Assembly (NCBI RefSeq): GCF_051209875.1
Contig: NZ_JBNTQY010000001.1
Span: 806,001-870,000 of the forward strand
Reading direction: 5' to 3'
Source: Emticicia sp051209875
GTDB taxonomy: Bacteria > Bacteroidota > Bacteroidia > Cytophagales > Spirosomataceae
DNA length: 64,000 bases
Part shown: positions 43,864-53,032 of the stretch, piece after piece
Position numbering within the stretch: the first letter of the stretch is position 1
Layout: the number at the start of each line of letters is the position of its first letter
Position numbers and translations under genes: made by a program
The notes under the pieces: model-generated
The model's database searches: none
What the model was told of the DNA's origin: nothing
What the model saw: only the letters and a program-made list of their open reading frames with translations

Positions 43864-44496
43864 ATGATGGAAGCAGTTCTCGAAAAACCAAAGCCAAGGA
43901 TTTCAAATAAAATTCCGAAACATCTCATTTATGAAGAGATGGATGGTGTGCCTTTGTACCGAAAAGGCTATAAAGATGTTTTATCAGGAATCAAGACCGC
44001 AGAAGAGATAATGGGTTCAAGCAAATTACAATCGTTTATCATTTCATTTATTATTAAATATTTAAATCGCTTTTTGCCAAATCAATATGAAGCGGTTTCG
44101 AGCGAATCAGGTTTGCACCTTGCCATTGGCAACAATCTTTCAACCGATATTGCGATTTACAATATTCATGAAGTAGGAAATATTTTTGAGCCAGTTTATT
44201 TTAATACTCCCCCAAAAATAGTCTTTGAAGTTGATGTGAAAATTGATTTAACAAAATCGAAAACAACAGAGTCCGAGTACATTACTCGTAAAACAAAGAA
44301 ATTATTGAAGTTTGGTGTTGAAAAAGTTATCTGGATTTTGACATCCTCACAAACAATTATTATCGCCGAAGCCAATCAAACTGCTTGGAAAATGTTTGAT
44401 TTTTCTGGTAAAATTGATGTAATGAATAACATTAGTTTTTCAATAAAACAATTGATTGAAGAGCGTGGTTTTTTATTACCAACAGTTGAAATTTGA
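43864..44496 (+). CDS. Uma2-family (PD-(D/E)XK fold) protein
   Basis: A 210-residue protein with the Uma2/DUF820 pattern: an N-terminal helix, GLHLAIGNNLSTDIAIYN, PPKIVFEVDVKIDL and a final strand region GVEKVIWILTSSQTIII. The Asp in STDIA and Glu-x-Asp-x-Lys in FEVDVK match the catalytic core of the nuclease fold. Despite the family label 'endonuclease', the biological role of stand-alone members is unclear, and they often multiply in genomes. No toxin, phage or restriction partner is beside it. It may share a transcript with the oxidoreductase gene 25 bp downstream. Confidence 0.85.
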   Translation: MMEAVLEKPKPRISNKIPKHLIYEEMDGVPLYRKGYKDVLSGIKTAEEIMGSSKLQSFIISFIIKYLNRFLPNQYEAVSSESGLHLAIGNNLSTDIAIYNIHEVGNIFEPVYFNTPPKIVFEVDVKIDLTKSKTTESEYITRKTKKLLKFGVEKVIWILTSSQTIIIAEANQTAWKMFDFSGKIDVMNNISFSIKQLIEERGFLLPTVEI

Positions 44497-44521
44497 ATAC
44501 TTAATTGACAATCAGTGACTT

Positions 44522-45529
44522 ATGGTGTCAGAAACTAATACAAAAACAATCAAATGGGGCATCATTGGTGCAGGTGATGTGTGTGAAGTAAAAAGTGGCC
44601 CTGCCTTACAAAATGTTGAAGGTTCTGCCTTAGTGGCCGTTATGCGGAGAAATGCTGTATTGGCAGAAGATTTTGCCAAAAGGCACAATGTTCCAAAATG
44701 GTACAGCAATGCCGATGATTTGATCAATGACCCAGAAGTCAATGCAGTTTATATTGCTACGCCTCCAAATACACATCAATATTATGCCTTGAAGGTTGCT
44801 GCTGCAGGCAAAATTGTCTATGTAGAAAAACCAATGGCTCTCAATTTTGCTGAGGCTCAGACAATGCTTGAGGCATGCCAAAAAGCCAATGTGCCGCTTT
44901 ATGTGGCTTTCTATCGCCGAGCCTTGCCTAATTTTCTGAAAATTGAAGAGCTGTTGAAAGAAAAAGCAATTGGCGAGGTGCGTTTCGTAAACATTAGTTT
45001 ATATAAACCACTAAAACCTGATATTGTTGGAGGTTCAGCATCCTTTAATAATTGGAGAAGCCAACCAGAAATTGCAGGTGGAGGGTATTTTCATGATTTA
45101 GCTTGTCATCAATTAGATGCTTTAGATTATCTTTTTGGCCCAATCATAAAAGCAAATGGTATTTCAAAAAACCAAGCAGGTGCTTATCATGCTGATGATA
45201 TTGTTATTGGAAATTTTGAATTTGAATCAGGCGTTTTAGGCACAGGCACTTGGTGCTTTTCTGTTGCCCAAACATTAGAAGTCGAAAAAACTACGATTGT
45301 TGGTAGCAAAGGTCAGATTTCATTTGCCTATTTTGGCGACCACTCGGTTTTGCTTGAGATTGAAGGCAAAGAACCCCAAAAGTTTACTTTTGATATATCG
45401 AAACACATTCAACAACCATTTATCCAAACCATGATAGACGAACTCAATGGAATCGGACAATGTCAAAGCAAGGGCGATTCAGCCGCTCGTACCAGTTGGG
45501 TAATGGATAAAATAATAGGCGTCGAATAA
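44522..45529 (+). CDS. Gfo/Idh/MocA-family oxidoreductase
   Basis: A 335-residue NAD(P)-dependent sugar-type dehydrogenase. The Rossmann start IKWGIIGAGDVCEVKSGPAL, the EKPM motif (KIVYVEKPMALNF) at about residues 100-105, PPNTHQYYALKVAAAGK and the C-terminal domain with HDLACHQLDALDYLFG (likely catalytic His/Asp) define the family. Substrates are typically inositols, glucose or other polyols, not deducible here. It converges with the PD40 gene at 45540, only 10 bp between the stops. Confidence 0.92.
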   Translation: MVSETNTKTIKWGIIGAGDVCEVKSGPALQNVEGSALVAVMRRNAVLAEDFAKRHNVPKWYSNADDLINDPEVNAVYIATPPNTHQYYALKVAAAGKIVYVEKPMALNFAEAQTMLEACQKANVPLYVAFYRRALPNFLKIEELLKEKAIGEVRFVNISLYKPLKPDIVGGSASFNNWRSQPEIAGGGYFHDLACHQLDALDYLFGPIIKANGISKNQAGAYHADDIVIGNFEFESGVLGTGTWCFSVAQTLEVEKTTIVGSKGQISFAYFGDHSVLLEIEGKEPQKFTFDISKHIQQPFIQTMIDELNGIGQCQSKGDSAARTSWVMDKIIGVE

Positions 45530-45539
45530 AAATTATGCT

Positions 45540-46496
45540 TTATTTCAAAACCTCCTTTGCGTCTATCCAATATATATTATCCCAACCGTTGAGTGGACTT
45601 TTCACGAATGCTTTTAGGCTGCTAAAGTCTTGTTTTTGAGCAAAAGGAGTTTTAAAAACCCCTCTACTACTTGTAAAAAAGAAATATTTTTTATCAGGCG
45701 AAATATACGGGCAGTAAGTATTTCCTACACCATTTACTTGCTCTCCCATATTTTTTGCTTCTGACCATTCTCCCTTTTCATTTTTTTTGCTGATAAATAA
45801 ATCCCCACTACCGATATTTCCTTTTCTTTTATAACCTGTAAAAATAATAAACTGCTCATCGACATCTACAAAAGCATTGAACTCCGCACCCATAGAGTTA
45901 ACAGTTTCGGGCAAGCTCACGGGTGCTTCATATTTGTCACCTGAAAATTTGCAAACCACAATATCTTCATCTTTTCCTTCCATTTCTTTAGTAAAATATA
46001 GATTTCCATTGCGAGCCAATGAAGCATAAAATTCATTTTTTGGTGAATTTACAGGACTTCCCATGTTTTGTGGATTACTCCATTCTCCATTTGTTTTTGT
46101 TATAAACCAAATGTCATAATCTTTCTTATCAGTTCCGCTTAAAGGTCTGTCCGAAGAAAAATATAATTTTGTACCATCGGGTGAAAATGCAGGTTCGAGG
46201 TCATTGTATTGCCCACAAAAACTTGCAATTTCGGGCTGCGTCCATTTTCCTTTGATTTTCTTTGAAAACATAATCGTACTATAATACCCATTGCGATATT
46301 GAAGTGTATAAAACATTTCATCACCCTTCGGTGAAATAGCCATATCTCGATTGCCAAATTCATCAGAAACAATATTTGGGGCAAATAAAATAGCACTTCC
46401 TGTGGGTGCAGCTTGTTGAAAAAATGGTTTCTCAACCATTTGAGATTTTACACTTAAATGGCTGAGAATGAGTAGGATAAAAAAAGTGTTTTTCAT
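45540..46496 (-). CDS. Secreted PD40/WD40-like beta-propeller protein
   Basis: A 318-residue protein with a signal peptide (MKNTFFILLILSHLSVKSQ) and TolB-like repeats (NRDMAISPKGDEMFYTLQYRNG, DLEPAFSPDGTKLYFSSDRPL, NSPKNEFYASLARNGNLYF, YCPYISPDKKYFFFTSSRG). It carries no OmpA or other output domain. It is 11 bp downstream of the TonB-dependent receptor gene on the same strand, so the two are an operon; it may be a surface or periplasmic ligand-binding partner. Confidence 0.88.
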   Translation of the reverse strand: MKNTFFILLILSHLSVKSQMVEKPFFQQAAPTGSAILFAPNIVSDEFGNRDMAISPKGDEMFYTLQYRNGYYSTIMFSKKIKGKWTQPEIASFCGQYNDLEPAFSPDGTKLYFSSDRPLSGTDKKDYDIWFITKTNGEWSNPQNMGSPVNSPKNEFYASLARNGNLYFTKEMEGKDEDIVVCKFSGDKYEAPVSLPETVNSMGAEFNAFVDVDEQFIIFTGYKRKGNIGSGDLFISKKNEKGEWSEAKNMGEQVNGVGNTYCPYISPDKKYFFFTSSRGVFKTPFAQKQDFSSLKAFVKSPLNGWDNIYWIDAKEVLK

Positions 46497-46507
46497 GTGG
46501 GTTAAAT

Positions 46508-48937
46508 TTAATTAGCTCTTCGTTTTTCATCTTCTACGCCAGTATTTCTTTGTCTTGCTCGGGCAACAGTGTTTTTTCCAAAACGATAAGAATATGAAAT
46601 CGTTGCCACTCTCGAATCCCAAGTGCGGTCGGTAAAGAAATCCATGTTTTGGTATTTCACAATTACGGCGATGTGATTGGTCAAAAACATATCAGTTAAT
46701 CCAAATTTAAAGGTAGATAATTTATCTTTTGAAACCTTCTGAATACCCATAGAAACTTGAGCCAAACTCTTGATTATGAACAATCCCCACACAGATTTGC
46801 TTTGATAAAATCCAGTTAATTCGGCTGTCCAGCCTTTGCCTAAAATGATGTTATTTGATAATCTTGCGTCCCAAGATTTGTATTGGTTTTCTAAAGTTCC
46901 TCCCTGTAATGGACTCGTATATTTGTTCCAATTTGCTGAGCCAGTGAATGTAGAATTTACTCGATTTTTTATACTAAAAGGAATATATAAGCCCAGATTG
47001 AGCTGCTCAAAATCTTGCAAATTGGCTGGAATTTGATAAGAAATTTTGGTGTCGTCTTCCTGTACAAAAATATCTGTGATGCTCTGTTTACTTTTATTAT
47101 AGCTGAGGGTTGTTACATATTTGCCCTTAAAAGTATGGTTCAGTTCATAGAGATTCGTAATGACTGGCTTCAATTTTGGGTCGCCTACCACATAAGTATA
47201 AGAATCAACAAAAATACGGAAAGGGTTTAGCTGACGATAACTTGGTCGGTCGATTCGCTTGGAGTACGATAATGAAAGTTGGTTGTTTTCAGAAAACTTT
47301 TTGTTTAAGACCACATTTGGAAAGAAATTGATATATTTTCTCTCGAATTTTTCACCTGTTGTCAACTGAACGCCATTCGTATGAGTTTGTTCAATGCGAA
47401 GTCCTGTCTGAAAATCCCATTTTTTTAACTGCTTGGCAAAGCTGGCATAAGCAGCGTTTACGTTTTCTTTATAAATAAAATTATTTGAACGACTGGGGTC
47501 GAGTTTGTTTTGATTATTGATTACATCAAAAAACTTCACGTCGTTGTCTGAAGTTACCAAACTACTTTTTAAGCCCATTTCCAATTTGGTCGTTTTACTA
47601 AAAGGGTGTACATAATCTGCTTTGAAAGATTTGACCGAAATCGTTCCCGTTTGATTTGTAGCCAATTTATTGGTGAAAATAGGCTGACCAGATGGACTAA
47701 AGTTCTGATTACTAATATCTTGAATGGTTTTGGAATTATATTTTCCAAAATCAATATCGGCGGTCAATTCTTTACCAGTAGAATCAAAAGTATGTTTGAA
47801 ATTAAAATTTGCGAAGCCATTAAAACGCTTGTCGTTTGATAGAATGAAGTTTTCGTTAGTATAGTCAAGTTGACCAGTAGATTTAGTTATAAAAGCATTT
47901 GTTGTGCCATTTCGCTCAACTTTTACCCAATTGGTATTGGCCATTACGCCAATAATCGTCTTTTTGTTGAGGTAATAATCAACACCAAATCGGCTATTAT
48001 CGCTCGAAATCGGTTGTTTTGTAAAGGAAGTTTGGTCAAAAGTAGAGATTAAATTTTTACTTTCATCAAAAAACTTGCGATTGATATAAAATCTGGTCAA
48101 TTGCGTTGGTTGGGCGTGCGAATGGCTTCCAAAAATATTCCATTTTTTCTTTCGATAATTAAAATTGACTGACGCCGATGGCTTCCAATATTCGCCTTGA
48201 CCGTAACTTAAAGTAAACGAGCCATTTAGGCCTTCATTTTTATCTTTTTTGAATTTGATATTAATGATTCCTGCATTTCCTGCTGCATCGTAGCGAGCTG
48301 AAGGATTCGTTATTATTTCTATAGATTGGATATTTGCAGCAGGAATTCCTTTCAAATAAGTAATCAAATCTGTCCCTGAAAGTGGCGAAGGTTTTCCATC
48401 AATCATCAAAACAATGCCTGCTTTCCCTTTTAAATTAATAGAAGATTCTTGATTGACAACAATGCCAGGTGAGCGTTCAAGCACTTCTAAAACAGAGTTT
48501 CCGGTAGCTACAATGCTATTTTCAACATTCACTACAATTTTATCTAATTGCCTTTCTATAAAAGGTTTAGCTGCTTTTACGCTTACTTCACCCAAATTTT
48601 TTATACTTGTTTTTAAAGCAATTTCTTTGAAATCTAAAACAGGAGTTTCGTCTGAAATAATGAATTTTGGACTTGCATATTTTTCAAAATTAGTGTGTGA
48701 AATCTTTAAGAAATAGCTGCCATTGCTGATGTTTTCAAATTCAAAGAGACCAAATTCATTGCATAAAGCAGCTTTTACAAAAACAGAATCGGCCGAACGA
48801 TGTAGCATGATATTGGCAAACTCAACTACTTTTTGATTTTCATCAACGATTTTTCCAGTGATTTTTCCGTTGGGAGCTTGGGCATGGCACATAAAGCCAT
48901 ACAACAAGAATAAGGTAATTTTTTGTAGCTTTTTCAT
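46508..48937 (-). CDS. TonB-dependent outer-membrane receptor with carboxypeptidase-regulatory-like N-terminus
   Basis: An 809-residue protein with a signal peptide (MKKLQKITLFLLYGFMCHAQ), a carboxypeptidase-regulatory-like Ig domain (about 20-110; KVVEFANIMLHRSADSVFVKA), a plug domain (GNSVLEVLERSPGIVVNQES, GIVLMIDGKPSPLSGTDL, SIEIITNPSARYDAAGNAG) and a long beta-barrel with repeated aromatic strand ends (LSLSYSKRIDRPSYRQLNPF, AVIVKYQNMDFFTDR, TISYSYRFGKNTV). This is the outer-membrane-protein-beta-barrel (OMP_b-brl_3) type, not SusC. The ligand is unknown. It forms an operon with the PD40 gene. Confidence 0.93.
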   Translation of the reverse strand: MKKLQKITLFLLYGFMCHAQAPNGKITGKIVDENQKVVEFANIMLHRSADSVFVKAALCNEFGLFEFENISNGSYFLKISHTNFEKYASPKFIISDETPVLDFKEIALKTSIKNLGEVSVKAAKPFIERQLDKIVVNVENSIVATGNSVLEVLERSPGIVVNQESSINLKGKAGIVLMIDGKPSPLSGTDLITYLKGIPAANIQSIEIITNPSARYDAAGNAGIINIKFKKDKNEGLNGSFTLSYGQGEYWKPSASVNFNYRKKKWNIFGSHSHAQPTQLTRFYINRKFFDESKNLISTFDQTSFTKQPISSDNSRFGVDYYLNKKTIIGVMANTNWVKVERNGTTNAFITKSTGQLDYTNENFILSNDKRFNGFANFNFKHTFDSTGKELTADIDFGKYNSKTIQDISNQNFSPSGQPIFTNKLATNQTGTISVKSFKADYVHPFSKTTKLEMGLKSSLVTSDNDVKFFDVINNQNKLDPSRSNNFIYKENVNAAYASFAKQLKKWDFQTGLRIEQTHTNGVQLTTGEKFERKYINFFPNVVLNKKFSENNQLSLSYSKRIDRPSYRQLNPFRIFVDSYTYVVGDPKLKPVITNLYELNHTFKGKYVTTLSYNKSKQSITDIFVQEDDTKISYQIPANLQDFEQLNLGLYIPFSIKNRVNSTFTGSANWNKYTSPLQGGTLENQYKSWDARLSNNIILGKGWTAELTGFYQSKSVWGLFIIKSLAQVSMGIQKVSKDKLSTFKFGLTDMFLTNHIAVIVKYQNMDFFTDRTWDSRVATISYSYRFGKNTVARARQRNTGVEDEKRRAN

Positions 48938-48986
48938 ATAGTTTTGAGTGTTTTCGCCTTTTTTGTTAAAAAAGAGGATGGTCGCT

Positions 48987-48994
48987 CAAAATTA
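48987..48994 (-). promoter_or_regulatory. Possible -7 box upstream of TonB receptor gene
   Basis: TAATTTTG on the minus strand matches TAnnTTTG, 50 nt upstream of the start. No TTTG is found at the usual -33 spacing, so confidence is limited. Confidence 0.4.
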
Positions 48995-49104
48995 TATGTA
49001 TTTCAAAATGAAGGTTTAACCCTTATTGGGGGATTTGGATGAATGGTAAATGAATGATTTATTGCTTGACAAACAACTTGCTATAAGGTAGGGGATTTAC
49101 TTAT

Positions 49105-49887
49105 TTAATGCCGATTCTCCAAAAGCCATGAAGTTGTCTTAAATTCAAAGCCTTCTTTTTGAAGAAAAGCCATTAATTTACTGAATCGTTCTTGCATTTT
49201 TTTTCCGTTGTTGCGATGCAAATAAAATGGATATTTTGCTCCATTTGGCAAATCAGTATAATCAGTAAATTCCCAAGGATGGAAGTAAAGATGCAAATAC
49301 CCATCAGCTTCTACTACTTTTTTACATAAATAGAAGAAATAGGGTAGTGGAAAATTATGAAAAGCTATCCAAAACAATGGAATTCGGAAAGCTGGCGAAA
49401 CCGATGCTGGCACGTGCGTTAGTCCATTTTGACTGAAAACTGTACGAGGAATATGCCGATAATCGTATCTACCTGGCAAATAAGTTGGATTGTATGAAGC
49501 ATTGTAAGTATAGCCAGCTTCCAACAAATCAAGGTCTGAAACAGGTGCCATGCGTGGCATTCTGAAACCTTTTACTTCTTTTTGTGTAATTTCTTCCAAC
49601 AATTTTTTGGAAGCAGCCAAGTCTTCCTTTTGATGGGTAGAATGAAAATAATTATGAGAAGCAATTTCGTGCGATTGACTTAGTATCTTTATTTTTTCTG
49701 ACTGAGCCAACGCATAAACGCCAGTGCAGTAAAACGTAGCTTGGGCGTGGTATTTTTCTAAAATAGTCGTAAGCGTCATTAAACCTTTGGTTGAAGTGGC
49801 AATTTGCTCGTCCATAATGGGATTTCCGCCAAATTCAAAAGGCATATCAAATTCTTCTACATCGAAACTAAGTACGGCTACTTTCAT
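49105..49887 (-). CDS. Polysaccharide deacetylase-family protein
   Basis: A 260-residue cytosolic enzyme of the NodB/CE4 fold: AVLSFDVEEFDMPFEFGG with the metal-binding Asp, HAQATFYCTGVYALAQ, and the HxxxH-like motif in IASHNYFHSTH. It is shorter than exported CE4 enzymes and has no signal peptide, so it may act on a lipid-linked or intracellular saccharide; related 'polysaccharide deacetylase' members sit in lipid-linked sugar clusters. It follows the GtrB-like glycosyltransferase and GT87 genes in the same direction, 60 bp after the former. That spacer carries an octamer array. Confidence 0.88.
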   Translation of the reverse strand: MKVAVLSFDVEEFDMPFEFGGNPIMDEQIATSTKGLMTLTTILEKYHAQATFYCTGVYALAQSEKIKILSQSHEIASHNYFHSTHQKEDLAASKKLLEEITQKEVKGFRMPRMAPVSDLDLLEAGYTYNASYNPTYLPGRYDYRHIPRTVFSQNGLTHVPASVSPAFRIPLFWIAFHNFPLPYFFYLCKKVVEADGYLHLYFHPWEFTDYTDLPNGAKYPFYLHRNNGKKMQERFSKLMAFLQKEGFEFKTTSWLLENRH

Positions 49888-49894
49888 TAAAAAT

Positions 49895-49926
49895 AATGAG
49901 TGATTGAGTGAATGATAGAATGAGCG
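49895..49926. repeat. Octamer array (aatgagtg-type)
   Basis: Four 8-bp units aatgagtg, attgagtg, aatgatag, aatgagcg lie just upstream of the deacetylase gene. No convincing inverted partner is seen in the remaining 20 bp of the spacer. Confidence 0.65.
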
Positions 49927-49947
49927 AATAAAATTGATTTTCTTTTT

Positions 49948-50892
49948 CTATCTTTCAACTATATTTTGTTCTTGAATAATATATAATGGACGTTCTTTAT
50001 TTTGGATTAAAATATTACCAATATAGACTCCAACAATGCCCAAAATTATCAAATTTAAGCCTCCAAAAAAAGCAATTGTTAATAAAACAGAACTCCAACC
50101 ATTTTCATAATTACCTGTAAATAAACTATAAAGTACATAAGGCAAATACAATAATGATAAAAAAGCGATAGTAAAACCCAAATAAATAGCTCCATGTAAA
50201 GGTTTTACACTAAATGATGTAATACCAGCCAATGCTAATTTGAACATCTTAGAAAAGGTATATTTGCTTTCGCCTGCATGTCTTTTTTGAGGAGTATAGA
50301 CCATTTTGGCTTGTTTATAGCCTATCCATTGAATCATTCCTCGTAAAAAAACATCGTGTTCTTTTGAGTTTTTGAGGGTTTGAGTAGCTTGTCTGTCGAT
50401 TAATCTAAAATCTGCTTGTCCAGCCTCTAATTTTAAATCACTGATTTTATTTAGAATCTTATAAAACCATTGACTTGTTTTTTTCTTGAACCACGACAAA
50501 TCTTTATCTTCCTCTCGTATACTATTGACAATGTTTACTTTTTCTGCCAACCAAATATCAATCAACTTTGGAATAAGCTCGGGAGGGTGTTGCAAATCGC
50601 AGTCCATCATCACAATAGCATCGGCATCAATCGCATCAATTCCTGCTTTTAGAGCAATTTGTTGACCAAAATTTCTTGAGAATGATACATATTTTATATT
50701 AGCATCTTTTGCTGCTAAAGTTTTGAGAACAGATAAAGTATTGTCTTTGCTACCATCATTGACAAAGCAAAATTCAAACAAAAAAGGCAACTTTTCGATG
50801 ACTTTTTTCACTGCTTCATAGAAAGTAGTTATATTTTGTTCTTCGTTGTAGGCAGCAGTAAGAATACAAATTTTTAATTTTGATGTGTCCAT
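49948..50892 (-). CDS. GtrB/DPM1-like GT2 glycosyltransferase with two C-terminal membrane helices
   Basis: A 314-residue enzyme: ICILTAAYNEEQNITTFYEAV, FCFVNDGSKDNTLSVLKTL, AIVMMDCDLQHPPELIPKLI (DxD in CDLQ region), FRLIDRQATQTLKNSKEHDVFLRGMIQWIG and two C-terminal membrane spans (AIYLGFTIAFLSLLYLPYVL, VLLTIAFFGGLNLIILGIVG). It matches the bactoprenol glucosyltransferase/dolichol-phosphate mannose synthase group that loads a sugar onto undecaprenyl phosphate. The GT-C-type protein gene upstream by 17 bp is the likely user of that donor. Confidence 0.93.
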   Translation of the reverse strand: MDTSKLKICILTAAYNEEQNITTFYEAVKKVIEKLPFLFEFCFVNDGSKDNTLSVLKTLAAKDANIKYVSFSRNFGQQIALKAGIDAIDADAIVMMDCDLQHPPELIPKLIDIWLAEKVNIVNSIREEDKDLSWFKKKTSQWFYKILNKISDLKLEAGQADFRLIDRQATQTLKNSKEHDVFLRGMIQWIGYKQAKMVYTPQKRHAGESKYTFSKMFKLALAGITSFSVKPLHGAIYLGFTIAFLSLLYLPYVLYSLFTGNYENGWSSVLLTIAFFGGLNLIILGIVGVYIGNILIQNKERPLYIIQEQNIVER

Positions 50893-50909
50893 ATATTTAA
50901 CCCGAAAGC

Positions 50910-52136
50910 CTAATTCATTTCTACCAATGCTTCTTTTTTTCTATTCAAAACTGTTATAGGATTTTTATCAGTATAATCATTTTTCAATAATTGATAAATA
51001 CACACAAACCAAACCACGCAACAAGGGAAAGCCTTGATAGAATATTGTATAAACATCATGCGAATTTCTCTTGGAAAAATATCGGTTGCCGAAAGTGAAG
51101 TACCAACCAAAACCAATATCATTAAAACCCATACCCAACGCTCAATAGGATATTTTTGGGTGATAAACCAAATGGCTACCCCCGACGTAGCAACAATGAA
51201 GGTAGCAGACTCGGAAGATGATGAAAAAATAACAACGAAAATCAATGTGGAAGCTAAATACCGTAATTGAAAATTTAGTTTTTGGTAAAACTTAAAACGC
51301 AGCAAAGGTAATAACTGTAACAAAAGCCCTGGAATAATAAATACCAAGTTTGAAATATCTGGGTGGCCACTTAGCCGTCTTACCAAACCCATTAAAGAGA
51401 CATCTTGCATATTGCCAACGCCGTTGTTAACAGTTTGATTAGCAATATTTTTTTCAACCAAACTATTGTACCAATCTTGATAACTTTGCAGCACAAAACT
51501 CGGCGAACTGATAATCATAGGCAATGCAAAAAGTATCACTGCCCAAAAAAACGCAGAATAGATGTACTTTACTTTATGCTTTGAAAATAGCCAAAACACC
51601 AATCCTACGATACCATAAAGTTTTACAAAAGTGCCGATCATGACAAATAAAACTGCCCAAAAATCATTTTCTTTTTTGACAAAATACCAAGATAAAATAA
51701 TCAATGCAGCCACACTTGGATTGACCTGCACATTGTGAGACGAAGTCATTAAATCAACAATGCATATTGATAAGATAAGCCATTGGTCGGCACGTTTCAG
51801 TGGTAAAACCATGAGTGCTTGGTATAAAACAAAAGCATGGAAAACCACCCATAGCACTACGCCAAAGGCATCAGGAAATGCACAAAAAGGCATGATGATT
51901 AGGCTAAATAATGGCCCATAATGATTGCTATCAACGTATTCTTGAGGGTAAAGATTATATAAATTTGTCTGATGTAGAAGATGCCAAAAGACTCCCTTAT
52001 AAATTGCGTAATTGTTGATGTCTTTGCGAAACACATGGGTTAGTCCTGCCAAAGCAGGTAACAGAAACCATAAAAGACGAGTAAAATCTTTTTTGTTTTT
52101 ATAAAATGTAAGCATTTGGTTAGTACGTTTCCACAA
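50910..52136 (-). CDS. GT87-like polytopic glycosyltransferase (DUF2029)
   Basis: A 408-residue membrane protein with about ten helices and the GT-C-like early loop containing an acidic pair (HVFRKDINNYAIYKGVFWHL, LYPQEYVDSNHYGPLFSL). Such proteins add sugars from polyprenyl-phosphate donors on the outer face of the cytoplasmic membrane, matching the GtrB-like donor synthase encoded next. The start may be Met8 (52115; MLTFYKNKKDF) instead of 52136. With the deacetylase gene downstream, it makes a second glycan cluster distinct from the one at 29.8-34.2 kb. Confidence 0.87.
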   Translation of the reverse strand: MWKRTNQMLTFYKNKKDFTRLLWFLLPALAGLTHVFRKDINNYAIYKGVFWHLLHQTNLYNLYPQEYVDSNHYGPLFSLIIMPFCAFPDAFGVVLWVVFHAFVLYQALMVLPLKRADQWLILSICIVDLMTSSHNVQVNPSVAALIILSWYFVKKENDFWAVLFVMIGTFVKLYGIVGLVFWLFSKHKVKYIYSAFFWAVILFALPMIISSPSFVLQSYQDWYNSLVEKNIANQTVNNGVGNMQDVSLMGLVRRLSGHPDISNLVFIIPGLLLQLLPLLRFKFYQKLNFQLRYLASTLIFVVIFSSSSESATFIVATSGVAIWFITQKYPIERWVWVLMILVLVGTSLSATDIFPREIRMMFIQYSIKAFPCCVVWFVCIYQLLKNDYTDKNPITVLNRKKEALVEMN

Positions 52137-52248
52137 AATTATTGTATTTTTTTTATAAAAAACAAAAAGTATAAGATTAAAATATAAACTATTGATGGGC
52201 AGATAGTTATAAACTATACTTCTACATTTGCCAGACGCCTATAAATGC

Positions 52249-52286
52249 AAAAAAGCGATAGCCTAAAGATAGACTATCGCTTTTTT
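52249..52286 (-). terminator. Rho-independent terminator after hibernation factor gene
   Basis: A 13-bp stem (aaaaaagcgatag at 52249-52261 with ctatcgctttttt at 52274-52286) with A/T tails on both sides, 22 bp after the hpf stop. It terminates hpf on the minus strand. Confidence 0.87.
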
Positions 52287-52307
52287 GGTGGGTTTTATTA
52301 CTTGATA

Positions 52308-52670
52308 TTAAAAATCGTCTTCAACCAATTCTTCTGCCACTGCTGTTACCTCTTGTTTTTTATGTTCAACTTCATTTTTCTTGTTTTTAAACTTTTTAAT
52401 CTGGGTTTTGAGAGCTTCGAGAGCAAGGTCGGTCGCTTCCTCAAATGTTGTTCCTTTCTCTTCGGCAAAAATCGTATGACCGGGTACGTTTAATTTGATT
52501 TCAATGTGCTTTTTGTGAATTTTACTATTTTCTCCTTTGTCTAATTTTAGAAAGACTTCTCCATTAATAAACTTGTCGTAGAAGGTTTCTAATTTGTTTA
52601 ACTTGTTTTGAATAAATCCGACCAATTTGGGGTCGATGTCGAAATGGACTGCATGCACATGAATCTTCAT
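52308..52670 (-). CDS. hpf: Ribosome hibernation-promoting factor (short HPF/RaiA type)
   Basis: A 120-residue protein with the HPF/RaiA fold: MKIHVHAVHFDIDPKLVGFIQNKLNKLETF, EVFLKLDKGENSKIHKKHIEIKLNVPG and FAEEKGTTFEEATDLALEALKTQIKKFK, followed by an acidic tail (EVTAVAEELVEDDF). The length matches the short type without the dimerisation domain of long HPF. It binds the 30S decoding site and stalls ribosomes in stationary phase. Confidence 0.94.
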   Translation of the reverse strand: MKIHVHAVHFDIDPKLVGFIQNKLNKLETFYDKFINGEVFLKLDKGENSKIHKKHIEIKLNVPGHTIFAEEKGTTFEEATDLALEALKTQIKKFKNKKNEVEHKKQEVTAVAEELVEDDF

Positions 52671-52709
52671 AACACACTAATTTAGAGTGAATAATTACAT
52701 AAACTATTG

Positions 52710-52737
52710 AGATTCAAGATATTAGCACAAAGACGAT
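52710..52737. repeat. Heptamer array (agattca-type), left arm
   Basis: Four 7-bp units agattca, agatatt, agcacaa, agacgat, degenerate but in phase. It is the inverted partner of the array at 52752-52779 with a 14-bp spacer. Confidence 0.6.
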
Positions 52738-52751
52738 GAATATAAACTTCT

Positions 52752-52779
52752 CACATCTCCTATCTTTTATCTTGTATCT
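52752..52779. repeat. Heptamer array (cctatct-type), right arm
   Basis: Four 7-bp units cacatct, cctatct, tttatct, tgtatct with an invariant atct end. The reverse complement (agatxxx) matches the left arm; 13 of the first 16 positions agree. Confidence 0.72.
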
Positions 52780-53032
52780 CGCTTTTCAAAGAACTTTTAT
52801 TAATCTAACGTAGTAAAAAAAACAATACGAGTCAAGAACTTATGGAAGAAAATTATTAGACGAGGATGAATGGCTTCAAGACTAAAAGTAAAACAGTAAG
52901 TTTGATTAAAATATCTTGTGAAAATTTATTTGTCAATCTTTCGATTGGAATTCTCAAAAACCTCTCATAGATTTCATCTTTATTTCAAATTTTAAGAAAA
53001 AATCAACTAAATCTAAATTAAACAGCTTAAAA

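Larger units (their letters stand above)
52671..53032. other. Intergenic region with paired heptamer arrays
   Basis: A 362-bp gap between hpf (leftward) and the ABC ATPase gene (rightward). It contains the inverted heptamer pair at 52710-52779 and AT-rich sequence. It must include the hpf and ABC promoters. I see no gene, and no clear TAnnTTTG box with both halves. Confidence 0.5.

Noticed and set aside
43864..44496. Uma2 gene as part of a defence or restriction system
   Set aside because: No methyltransferase, toxin or phage gene is nearby; Uma2 genes are common as isolated paralogs.
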